A stretch of DNA of 20,497 nucleotides from contig CALLHY010000049.1 of NCBI GenBank assembly GCA_938009275.1, forward strand, positions 1 to 20,497, given 5' to 3'. The position numbers and the translations under genes are program-made. The DNA comes from an uncultured bacterium (lineage in GTDB: Bacteria; Cloacimonadota; Cloacimonadia; Cloacimonadales; Cloacimonadaceae). Shown piece after piece: positions 1 through 5,393 of this stretch. The notes beneath the pieces were generated by a model. It was not told the origin of the DNA. It made no database searches and saw only the letters and a program-made list of their open reading frames with translations. Each line of letters starts with the position of its first letter. Position 1 is the stretch's first letter.

Positions 1-2
1 TG

Positions 3-25
3 CTCCCTCATAATACTGGGGGGAG
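3..25. repeat. Short inverted repeat at left window edge
   Basis: Arms CTCCC (3-7) and GGGAG (21-25) could form a short hairpin. No T-run follows on the plus strand, so an intrinsic terminator of an upstream gene is not well supported. The left arm context GCTCCCT recurs in the larger inverted repeat at 3136-3183, so this may be a degenerate relative of it. The match is too short to be sure. Confidence 0.25.
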
Positions 26-89
26 ACAAAAACCGTATTTATGGACAAAACTGGCATTTATTTTTGTTTTCCTGCATTATCCTTGCTTT

Positions 90-109
90 TTGCTGCTGCA
101 TCGCAGCAA
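90..109. repeat. Inverted repeat, 7-bp stem
   Basis: TTGCTGC (90-96) pairs with GCAGCAA (103-109) around a 6-nt loop. It lies in the gene-free stretch 1-673, upstream of the REP-like repeats, and could be part of a palindromic repeat element. No T-run follows, so it is not read as a terminator. Confidence 0.4.
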
Positions 110-111
110 GG

Positions 112-157
112 TTCATCGGGCATTGAACGGGGAAAAGCCCGATTATCCCCCGATGAA
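112..157. repeat. Inverted repeat, 9-bp outer stem
   Basis: TTCATCGGG (112-120) is the exact reverse complement of CCCGATGAA (149-157). The 28-nt interior contains further G-run/C-run pairing (GGGG near 129-132, CCCC near 147-150). Together with the stem at 90-109 it makes a structured block directly upstream of the REP cluster. Function unknown. Confidence 0.45.
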
Positions 158-190
158 GCCCGGTGCGAAACTGCTTTGGCTTGCATCCAT

Positions 191-355
191 GTACCGCGGT
201 TGCTGAACCGCCAAATTTGTACCGGCGGTCGCCGTACCGCCTAATTTGTACTGCCGGTCGCTGAACCGCCTAATCTCCTAACTTCGAATGCTACATTACG
301 TGCAAAGGGCGCTTCAGGCGAGCGCCCCTACCGTACAGGCGGTCGCCGTACCGCC
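191..355. repeat. REP/BIME-like palindromic repeat cluster 1
   Basis: Four units of a 22-23-nt repeat occur at 191-212 (degenerate), 219-241, 248-270 and 333-355. The clean form is GTAC followed by a palindrome with stem GGCGGT/ACCGCC and loop CGCCGT or CGCTGA. A second hairpin type lies at 307-327 (stem GGGCGCT/AGCGCCC). The same modules recur at 2061-2109 and 2862-2998, on either side of the RAYT transposase gene. Hairpins behind a conserved tetranucleotide next to a RAYT gene are the hallmark of REP/BIME elements. Spacing is irregular, so this is not a CRISPR array. Confidence 0.8.
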
Positions 356-357
356 TT
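219..357. repeat. Composite REP element, copy A (139 bp)
   Basis: This stretch aligns end to end without gaps with 2862-3000. By eye about four fifths of positions match, and the conserved parts are the hairpin arms. Each copy consists of two GTAC-type palindromes, a less conserved spacer of about 30 nt, a GGGCGCT hairpin and a final GTAC-type palindrome. The two copies bracket the lipoprotein and RAYT genes in direct orientation. Confidence 0.7.
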
Positions 358-616
358 CTAGGAAAGCACATTTCAAATACTTCACACAAGCAGGAAGCAT
401 TATGATGCGTTAGAATTATTGATTGACAAATATCTGATTCTCCTGCACTTGTGAAATTGCTGATTTCGATGGTAGTTTACTAAGCGTTATGAACCTATTG
501 TTGAATATCGAGAGTTGTTTTTCTGCTAAGTGTTTAGCATACAGGAGAAATTGTACTATGAACCAGAATACATGGGGCAATACAAAACACACCCACTTAC
601 CAAAACCAAAACGGAA

Positions 617-645
617 TTGATATGGGGAACTAAGCCATCTAAATT
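617..645 (+). promoter_or_regulatory. Candidate sigma-70 promoter for the SUMF1 lipoprotein
   Basis: TTGATA (617-622, 5/6 to the -35 consensus) is followed after exactly 17 nt by TAAATT (640-645, 4/6 to the -10 consensus). Transcription would start near 652, leaving a short leader that contains the AGGAGG Shine-Dalgarno before the ATG at 674. This rests on pattern matching alone. Confidence 0.4.
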
Positions 646-673
646 GAAAACCAATAATCAAAAGGAGGTAAGC

Positions 674-2014
674 ATGAAAAGAAGAAGCTTTATGATTGTT
701 ATTGTTCTTCTGATTGCATTTATAACACTCAGTTGTAGCAAGAAGAGCACCGAGCCGGAGGTTAAAACTGTCGCCACTCCGACATTTACTCCTCCCGGGG
801 GTACATTCACCAGTGCTCAAACTGTTACGATGCATAGCACTACTTTGGGAGTAACAATTGTATTTACAACTGATGGAACAGAACCAAATTCGAGCTCACA
901 AGTTTATAGCAATCCGATTTTTGTAAACAGTACCACAACTATCAAGGCAAAAGCATTCAGAGATGGATGGAATGACAGCGCTACGGCAAGTGCAACATAT
1001 ACTATTACACCTAGTGAAACGGTCGCCACTCCTACCTTCAATCCTCCGGGGAGTACATATAGTACTACCCAGAATGTGAGCATTTCCACAATTACACCCA
1101 ATGCTACTATACGCTATACAACAAATGGATTAGAGCCTACCTTAACATCAACAATATATAGCAGTCCGATTAGTGTAAGCAGCACGACCACGATTAAGGC
1201 GAAGGGTTTCCGCGATGGCTGGACGCCAAGTGCTACGGCAAATGCAACATATACAATAGTCTCTCCACCTCCTCCCGCTAACTTCGTTTATGTAGAAGGC
1301 GGCACTTTCCATAACGGCACTTCCAATGTAACCTTGTCCTCTTTCTACATCGACAAATACGAAGTGACGCAATCCGGCTACCAGGCTGTGATGGGCACGA
1401 ATCCTTCATCTTTTACAGGCAATCCCAACCGACCAGTTGAGCGAGTTTCCTGGTTCAATGCGATTGAATATTGCAATCGCCGCAGCATTCAGGAAGGGCT
1501 TATGCCCGCATACAGCTATGGCAGTTTTGGTACCAATCCAAATAACTGGCCTACTGGCTGGAATACCACAAGTGGCAACCACACTAACGTAAGCTGCAAC
1601 TGGAGTACCAATGGCTATCGCCTGCCCACCGAGATGGAATGGATGTTTGCCGCCAAGGGTGGTAACCAATCACAGGGCTATACCTATAGTGGCAGCAATA
1701 CCATTGACAATGTGGCATGGTATTATGATAACTCATCAGATGGAACAAAAGACGTCGGACTAAAAGACCCCAATGAACTTGGCACCTTTGATATGAGTGG
1801 AAATGTCTGGGAATGGGTGTGGGATATCTCGGACACTTATCCCAGTGGCAACCAGAGCAATCCGACAGGTCCAGTGAGCGGTTCAAGCCGTGTGATGCGC
1901 GGCGGTAGCTGGTACGACTATGCCCACCGCTGCACTGTTTCGAGTCGTTCCCTCAACTTTGCGACGAGCCCGAGCATCGCTGTAGGCTTCCGCTTCATCA
2001 GGATTTCCCTTTGA
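674..2014 (+). CDS. Lipoprotein with chitobiase-like repeats and SUMF1/FGE-like domain
   Basis: A 446-aa predicted lipoprotein. The frame is open further upstream, but the start at 674 is preferred: AAAGGAGG lies just before it (661-668) and it begins a clear type II signal (KRR, hydrophobic core, lipobox TLSC with Cys21). Two homologous segments of about 79 residues (33-111 and 117-195) share the pattern VATPTF.PPG...TT.G.EP...YS.PI....TTTIKAKAFRDGW, typical of chitobiase/Fn3-associated domains. After a PPPP linker, residues about 204-443 form a SUMF1 (FGE-sulfatase) domain with IDKYEVT, RLPTEMEW, MSGNVWEWVWD, RGGSW and GFR. True formylglycine-generating enzymes carry two catalytic Cys after GGS; here there is a lone Cys420, as in the many bacterial SUMF1 paralogs, so sulfatase activation is unlikely. 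It probably acts on the cell envelope; the ligand is unknown. It stands alone, bracketed by REP-like repeats. Confidence 0.85.
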   Translation: MKRRSFMIVIVLLIAFITLSCSKKSTEPEVKTVATPTFTPPGGTFTSAQTVTMHSTTLGVTIVFTTDGTEPNSSSQVYSNPIFVNSTTTIKAKAFRDGWNDSATASATYTITPSETVATPTFNPPGSTYSTTQNVSISTITPNATIRYTTNGLEPTLTSTIYSSPISVSSTTTIKAKGFRDGWTPSATANATYTIVSPPPPANFVYVEGGTFHNGTSNVTLSSFYIDKYEVTQSGYQAVMGTNPSSFTGNPNRPVERVSWFNAIEYCNRRSIQEGLMPAYSYGSFGTNPNNWPTGWNTTSGNHTNVSCNWSTNGYRLPTEMEWMFAAKGGNQSQGYTYSGSNTIDNVAWYYDNSSDGTKDVGLKDPNELGTFDMSGNVWEWVWDISDTYPSGNQSNPTGPVSGSSRVMRGGSWYDYAHRCTVSSRSLNFATSPSIAVGFRFIRISL

Positions 2015-2060
2015 TTTTTGTGTTTTGACCTTTTTGCCTTTTGCAAATTATGATTTTGAA

Positions 2061-2109
2061 GGGCGCTAAAGCGAGCGCCCCCTACTGTACAGGCGGTCGC
2101 CGTACCGCC
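2061..2109. repeat. REP/BIME-like element 2
   Basis: A GGGCGCT/AGCGCCC hairpin (2061-2080) is followed by one GTAC-type palindrome (2087-2109, stem GGCGGT/ACCGCC). This equals the last third of the composite elements at 219-357 and 2862-3000. It sits 47 nt after the lipoprotein stop and 86 nt before the transposase start. No T-run follows the hairpin, so it is not a classical intrinsic terminator, although such repeats can stabilise or attenuate mRNA. Confidence 0.7.
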
Positions 2110-2143
2110 TATCTTTTATAAGCATTGTTATATTGCCTCAATT

Positions 2144-2160
2144 GGGCGCTACAGCAAGCG
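2144..2160. repeat. Degenerate REP half-element upstream of RAYT
   Basis: GGGCGCTACAGCAAGCG resembles the GGGCGCT hairpin module but has a degraded right arm. It lies 35 nt upstream of the transposase ATG. Confidence 0.4.
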
Positions 2161-2195
2161 TCAGCACAAAAACACAGCCATAAAAGGAATCTTTT

Positions 2196-2861
2196 ATGAA
2201 CAGCCACAACATGCTATCCAGCGAGAACATGAAGCAGTACTTCAAATCAAGACATCTGCCTCATGTCTTTGCTGAGGATAAACCCATCTTCATTACTTAC
2301 AGGCTGAATTTTACTCTGCCTCAAAAGGTGTTAGACCAATACTACAAACAGATTGAGGACTGGAACAAAGAGCTGTTGGCTTTGCCCCAAGCTGAAAGAG
2401 TAATCAGACTTCAATCCAAGGACAATAGATTCTTTGATTGGTTTGACAGGCTAATTGCCATATCACCGGATGTTCCGTCTCTGCTTCATAAAGATGGCAT
2501 CCGAGAGGTCATAGAAGAATCGTTCAAGCATTTTGACGGTTTGCGCTATACCCTGCTTTGCTACTGCATTATGCCAAATCACGTTCATGTATTGATTTTG
2601 CCCCGGCTGCAGGAAGACGGGAAGATTTATTCCATCTCACATATTGTTTATACTTGGAAGAAATACACCGCTGCGGCGATAAACAAGATATTGGGGAAGC
2701 AAGGTAGCTTGTGGCAGAAGGAAAGCTATGATAGCCTGGTGAAGGATAACAATGGATTGGGGAAGGTGCTGGAATATATCGTAAACAATCCAGTGAAAGC
2801 CAAGCTGGTTGATGATTGGCAGCAGTGGAAGGGGACTTATATGAAGTCGGGATTGTTCTAA
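2196..2861 (+). CDS. REP-associated tyrosine transposase (RAYT, Y1_Tnp/IS200-like family)
   Basis: A 221-aa protein of the single-strand-specific HUH transposase superfamily. The signature CIMPNHVHVLI places the metal-binding His pair at 129 and 131. The likely nucleophile is Tyr178 in the WQKESYDSLVKD segment, followed by the family C-terminal EYIVNNPVKAKLV (192-205). Known relatives cleave and rejoin REP palindromes as single strands and are usually domesticated, without the flanking ends of an IS. Here palindromes of one family lie on both sides: at 2061-2109 upstream, and starting at the base after the TAA stop (2862). An AAGGA ribosome site (2184-2188) supports the chosen ATG. The frame is intact, so the protein is probably functional. 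No separate promoter is obvious. Confidence 0.9.
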   Translation: MNSHNMLSSENMKQYFKSRHLPHVFAEDKPIFITYRLNFTLPQKVLDQYYKQIEDWNKELLALPQAERVIRLQSKDNRFFDWFDRLIAISPDVPSLLHKDGIREVIEESFKHFDGLRYTLLCYCIMPNHVHVLILPRLQEDGKIYSISHIVYTWKKYTAAAINKILGKQGSLWQKESYDSLVKDNNGLGKVLEYIVNNPVKAKLVDDWQQWKGTYMKSGLF

Positions 2862-3000
2862 GTACAGGCGGTCGCTGAACCGCCTAATTTGTTCAAGAGT
2901 TCGCCGTCCCGTCTAATCTCGTAGTTTTGAATGTTGCGTTAAGGGTAAAGGGCGCTTCGGGCGAGCGCCCCTACCGCACAGGCGGTCGCTGTACCGCCTC
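2862..3000. repeat. REP/BIME-like cluster 3 and composite element copy B (139 bp)
   Basis: GTAC-type palindrome at 2862-2884, a degenerate unit at 2891-2913, a spacer, a GGGCGCT/AGCGCCC hairpin at 2950-2970, and a final palindrome at 2976-2998 with GCAC replacing GTAC. The arrangement and length are the same as in copy A at 219-357. The element begins immediately after the RAYT stop codon, which suggests the gene and this repeat form one unit. Confidence 0.75.
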
Positions 3001-3067
3001 CATGAGGTAATTTTTGCTACTCTCGCTAAACATCCTCGCTATGATGTGTCCCCTGTGGGCTTTGCAA

Positions 3068-3082
3068 GCAATCTGAGATTGC
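3068..3082. repeat. Inverted repeat GCAATCT-G-AGATTGC
   Basis: A perfect 7-bp inverted repeat around a single central base, inside the gene-free stretch 3001-3313. The near-symmetry would suit a dimeric DNA-binding protein or part of a palindromic repeat element. Nothing else identifies it. Confidence 0.4.
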
Positions 3083-3135
3083 AAGTTCTTATCAGTGCTT
3101 TATGGGTTTTGCATGTTATGCTAATATACAAGTTT

Positions 3136-3183
3136 GGGAATTACGCTCCCTGGATATATAGATATTTGGGGAGTGTAATCCCC
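3136..3183. repeat. Long inverted repeat, 15-bp arms
   Basis: The left arm GGGAATTACGCTCCC (3136-3150) and right arm GGGAGTGTAATCCCC (3169-3183) are complementary at 13 of 15 positions. Both exceptions would be G-U pairs in plus-strand RNA. The loop (18 nt, AT-rich) is TGGATATATAGATATTTG. It is unlike the GC-rich REP units and could be a small palindromic repeat, a MITE-like remnant or a structured RNA. A reading frame that crosses it (3046-3291) has no ribosome-binding site and is not called. Confidence 0.55.
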
Positions 3184-3242
3184 GATCTCATGGTTTTGGT
3201 GGCTGGTAGATCGTTCGCAACCGCAAAATCATTATGCATGGG

Positions 3243-3282
3243 AAACATAATGTTTGACAAACATAATGTGTCTCAAAATAGT
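3243..3282 (+). promoter_or_regulatory. Candidate promoter with direct repeats before the ATPase gene
   Basis: A consensus TTGACA (3254-3259) is followed after 17 nt by AATAGT (3277-3282, 4/6 to the -10 consensus), about 30 nt upstream of the ATPase start. Two identical 11-mers AAACATAATGT (3243-3253 and 3259-3269, 16-bp period) straddle the -35 box, a layout that could be an operator. Pattern match only. Confidence 0.4.
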
Positions 3283-3313
3283 GGCAACTGAATGGAAGGT
3301 AAGGAGTTTTGAT

Positions 3314-4681
3314 ATGGATTTCTTAAATCGTGAACAGGAAAAAACCATTATTACTGCTGAGCTTAGCAAGGACAACAGCAGATTTATCGTTCTATACGGA
3401 CGAAGACGTATCGGTAAAAGTGCTTTGTTACAGAATCTGTTGGATAAGCGAAGTGTTTATTATCTGGCGGATATCAATGAAGCTGAAGTGCAACGTTCAT
3501 TGTTTGCCAATCAGTTAGCAATGCTGATACCTGGTTTTGATACAGTTACGTATCATGATTGGTTATCCTTTTTTCAATTGGCAAATCAACAATTGAAAGA
3601 ACGCATCACTGTTTGTATAGATGAATTTCCCAATCTGGTTCGCAGTTCGCCTGAGTTGCCAAGCGTGTTACAGAAGATTATCGATCTGAAGCAAAACTCT
3701 ATGTTTCATATTGTACTATGTGGCAGTTCGCAGCAAATGATGCAAGGTTTGGTTTTGGATAGAACAGCACCACTATTTGGTAGAGCACATAGGATTATAC
3801 GCCTGATGCCAATGAATTGTTCCTGGCTTCAAACCGCTCTAAAACTTACATCCCAACAGGCAATTGAGGAATTCTCGGTGTGGGGTGGAGTGCCCCGCAA
3901 TTGGGAACTAAGAAATGAATATAAGACAATGTGGCAGGCTATCCGGGAACTAATCTTAAACCCTTACGGGATACTTCATGAAGAACCCTTGCGCCTGTTT
4001 ATGGATGATCTTAGAAGTGCGGTACAGCCTATCAGTGTTGCTTCACTGATAGGTCAGGGATGCAACAAGCTGTCAGAGATATCTGCACGATTAAACAAAC
4101 CAGCCACAAGCTTGACCCGGACTATGCAGAATTTGATAGACACAGGATACATCAAGCGCGATGTATCATGGGGAGAAAGCGCAAGAAACAGCAAGAAAAC
4201 TATATATAGATTGCTTGATCCGATTTCCCGCTTTTATTTTACTTTTGTGGTGCCAAACCAGTCCAAGCTGAATAGTGGAATGAGCGCTCAGGTTCAGGCA
4301 GATATCTCAAAAAGATGGCGAATTTATGTATCCGAAACATGGGAAGAACTTTGCCGGGAGAGTGTGAGTGATCTCGATCTGGATGGCATTTCATTTCCTC
4401 CCGCCCAAAGATGGTGGCAGCAATCCAAAATTGCAGGTTCGGCAGAGATTGACATCATTTCTGAATCGACAGACGGTCAATCCCTATTGATTGGGGAAGC
4501 TAAATGGCAGGAGAAGCTAAATCCGGAGTCTGTATTGGCCGAACTGGATAAGAAGATTGCTATTCTGGAGCTAAAGAAAAGTTACCGACAGATTTACCGG
4601 CTTGTTATGCTTCCGGATATAGAATACCAGATAAGCAACAATGTGATCTATGCTAATGCTGAATTTGTATGCAGGAAGTGA
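3314..4681 (+). CDS. P-loop ATPase with DUF234/PD-(D/E)XK-like C-terminal domain
   Basis: A 455-aa protein resembling the archaeal-type ATPases (Arch_ATPase plus DUF234). An upstream start at 3254 is possible, but ATG 3314 follows AAGGAG (3301-3306) and gives the family-like MDFLNREQE N-terminus. Walker A is GRRRIGKS (29-36), Walker B ITVCIDEF (98-105, D103/E104) and a sensor-like segment is HIVLCGSS (132-139). Residues about 240-285 look like a winged helix (LSEISARLNKPATSLTRTMQNLIDTGYI). The C-terminus has AEID (377-380) and LLIGEAKW (391-398), matching the E/D...ExK pattern of PD-(D/E)XK nuclease-like folds in DUF234 proteins. The biological role of this family is not established; DNA binding or processing is an inference. 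It is monocistronic, between the repeat region and the ribosomal operon. Confidence 0.85.
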   Translation: MDFLNREQEKTIITAELSKDNSRFIVLYGRRRIGKSALLQNLLDKRSVYYLADINEAEVQRSLFANQLAMLIPGFDTVTYHDWLSFFQLANQQLKERITVCIDEFPNLVRSSPELPSVLQKIIDLKQNSMFHIVLCGSSQQMMQGLVLDRTAPLFGRAHRIIRLMPMNCSWLQTALKLTSQQAIEEFSVWGGVPRNWELRNEYKTMWQAIRELILNPYGILHEEPLRLFMDDLRSAVQPISVASLIGQGCNKLSEISARLNKPATSLTRTMQNLIDTGYIKRDVSWGESARNSKKTIYRLLDPISRFYFTFVVPNQSKLNSGMSAQVQADISKRWRIYVSETWEELCRESVSDLDLDGISFPPAQRWWQQSKIAGSAEIDIISESTDGQSLLIGEAKWQEKLNPESVLAELDKKIAILELKKSYRQIYRLVMLPDIEYQISNNVIYANAEFVCRK

Positions 4682-4782
4682 AGGACGATAGGCAGTTCAC
4701 AAGAGCACATTTTTTATCAAGGGGGCTAAGAACTGATAGGACAACCTGCCCGCTGCGCAAGCTAAATATACTAAAAAACCAT

Positions 4783-4811
4783 TTGACAAAATGGGCGAGA
4801 TAAAATCTTAT
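4783..4811 (+). promoter_or_regulatory. Candidate promoter of the ribosomal protein operon
   Basis: A consensus TTGACA (4783-4788) is followed by a 17-nt spacer and TCTTAT (4806-4811, 4/6 to the -10 consensus). TAAAAT at 4801-4806 is a better -10 by sequence but only 12 nt away. A start near 4818 would give a leader of about 245 nt before rpsJ, containing a hairpin and a small reading frame. No other good promoter is visible between the ATPase gene and rpsJ. Confidence 0.4.
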
Positions 4812-4848
4812 GACCCAACGATGTAAATACGTTTAATACGTATAGCAC

Positions 4849-4872
4849 AAGCTCCATATTTTGCAGGAGCTT
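4849..4872 (+). promoter_or_regulatory. Hairpin in the S10 operon leader
   Basis: AAGCTCC (4849-4855) pairs perfectly with GGAGCTT (4866-4872) around a 10-nt loop, 11 nt before the Shine-Dalgarno of the small leader reading frame. GGAGCTT occurs twice more downstream (5001-5007 and 5033-5039), so the left arm has three possible partners. S10 operon leaders in other bacteria are autoregulatory (in E. coli by L4). Whether this one is regulatory is inference. Confidence 0.4.
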
Positions 4873-4892
4873 ATAGTTCTTTAGGAGGAACA

Positions 4893-5072
4893 ATGTTATC
4901 CTTTAACCGGGATACTCTATCTGAGTATCGCAGTGGCAGGGATTATATTTCTGCCCCAAACCTAAAACAACACAGCAGTCAGATTTCCTGCTCGGTAAGC
5001 GGAGCTTCATGTAAGTTTCGTAGTCCGTTCGGGGAGCTTATTGCCCAAACAAGTGGAGGTTCCAGTGAGTAA
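4893..5072 (+). CDS. Small leader reading frame upstream of and overlapping rpsJ (59 aa, unrecognised)
   Basis: An ATG at 4893 lies 4 nt after a perfect AGGAGG (4883-4888) and opens a 59-codon frame ending in TAA at 5070-5072. It overlaps the rpsJ GTG (5065) by 8 nt, and the rpsJ Shine-Dalgarno (5055-5059) lies inside it. The peptide begins MLSFNRDTLSEYRSGRDY, is Ser-rich, has Cys at 33 and 40, and shows no signal peptide or membrane segment. I recognise no family. The strong ribosome site and the coupling geometry argue for real translation. It could be a leader peptide that couples or regulates S10 synthesis, or a remnant of a displaced upstream gene. The length would also be easy to reach by chance. 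Confidence 0.5.
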   Translation: MLSFNRDTLSEYRSGRDYISAPNLKQHSSQISCSVSGASCKFRSPFGELIAQTSGGSSE

Positions 5073-5391
5073 CCACGACAATCGTATCCGGATCAAACTG
5101 AAAGCATACGACCATCGTCTCTTGGATCAATCTGTAGCGGAGATCGTGAAATCTACTCGCAACACCGGTGCCAAAGTAATAGGACCCATTCCTTTGCCAA
5201 CCGACCGTTCCGTTTATACCATTTTGCGTTCCCCTCATTCGGATAAGAAGAGTCAGGACCAATTTCAGATGCTGGTTCACAAGCGTTTAATTGATATCGT
5301 GAATCCCACCCAGCAGACAACAAGCGCACTTAAGAAGCTTAGTTTGCCCGCAGGTGTTCACGTAGAGATCAAGGCGAACACAAGGAGCTAG
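5065..5391 (+). CDS. rpsJ: 30S ribosomal protein S10 (NusE)
   Basis: A 108-aa S10, a 30S head protein that also acts as NusE with NusB in transcription antitermination. IRIKLKAYDHRLLDQS (8-23), GPIPLPT (40-46) and the SPHSDKKSQDQF loop region (56-67) are family signatures. The start is GTG at 5065, placed 5 nt after GGAGG (5055-5059). A TTG at 5041 in the same frame would add eight residues and lacks a ribosome site. First gene of the superoperon; its start overlaps the small leader frame by 8 nt. The rplC gene follows after 2 nt. The C-terminus NTRS is slightly longer than in E. coli S10. Confidence 0.97.
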   Translation: MSNHDNRIRIKLKAYDHRLLDQSVAEIVKSTRNTGAKVIGPIPLPTDRSVYTILRSPHSDKKSQDQFQMLVHKRLIDIVNPTQQTTSALKKLSLPAGVHVEIKANTRS

Positions 5392-5393
5392 TA

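Noticed and set aside
41..244. A 67-codon plus-strand reading frame at the left edge
   Set aside because: It runs through two inverted repeats and into the REP palindromes, has no ribosome site and shows no recognisable protein.
191..355. Possible CRISPR array
   Set aside because: Units are palindromic, unevenly spaced (7 to 62 nt), and the intervening sequences are themselves shared with the other clusters, so they are not unique spacers.
558..620. A 20-codon frame (MNQNTWGNTK...) preceded by AGGAG at 543-547, upstream of the lipoprotein
   Set aside because: It would overlap the candidate promoter at 617-645 and the spacing to AGGAG is long; too short to support without comparison.
416..835. 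A 139-codon minus-strand reading frame over the lipoprotein start
   Set aside because: It is antisense to the signal-peptide region and first repeat of a well-supported gene, with low-complexity content and no ribosome site.
2061..2080. Possible intrinsic terminator after the lipoprotein gene
   Set aside because: The GC-rich hairpin is followed by CCTACTGTAC rather than a T-run and recurs as part of the REP elements.
3046..3291. An 81-codon GTG-start frame between the REP element and the ATPase gene
   Set aside because: It has no ribosome site, crosses both inverted repeats and has no recognisable domain; the hydrophobic stretch is short and unconvincing.
4682..4892. Search for a terminator of the ATPase gene or a tuf remnant before rpsJ
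   Set aside because: A T-run at 4711-4716 has no convincing stem before it, and no EF-Tu, S7 or S12 sequence is recognisable in any frame.
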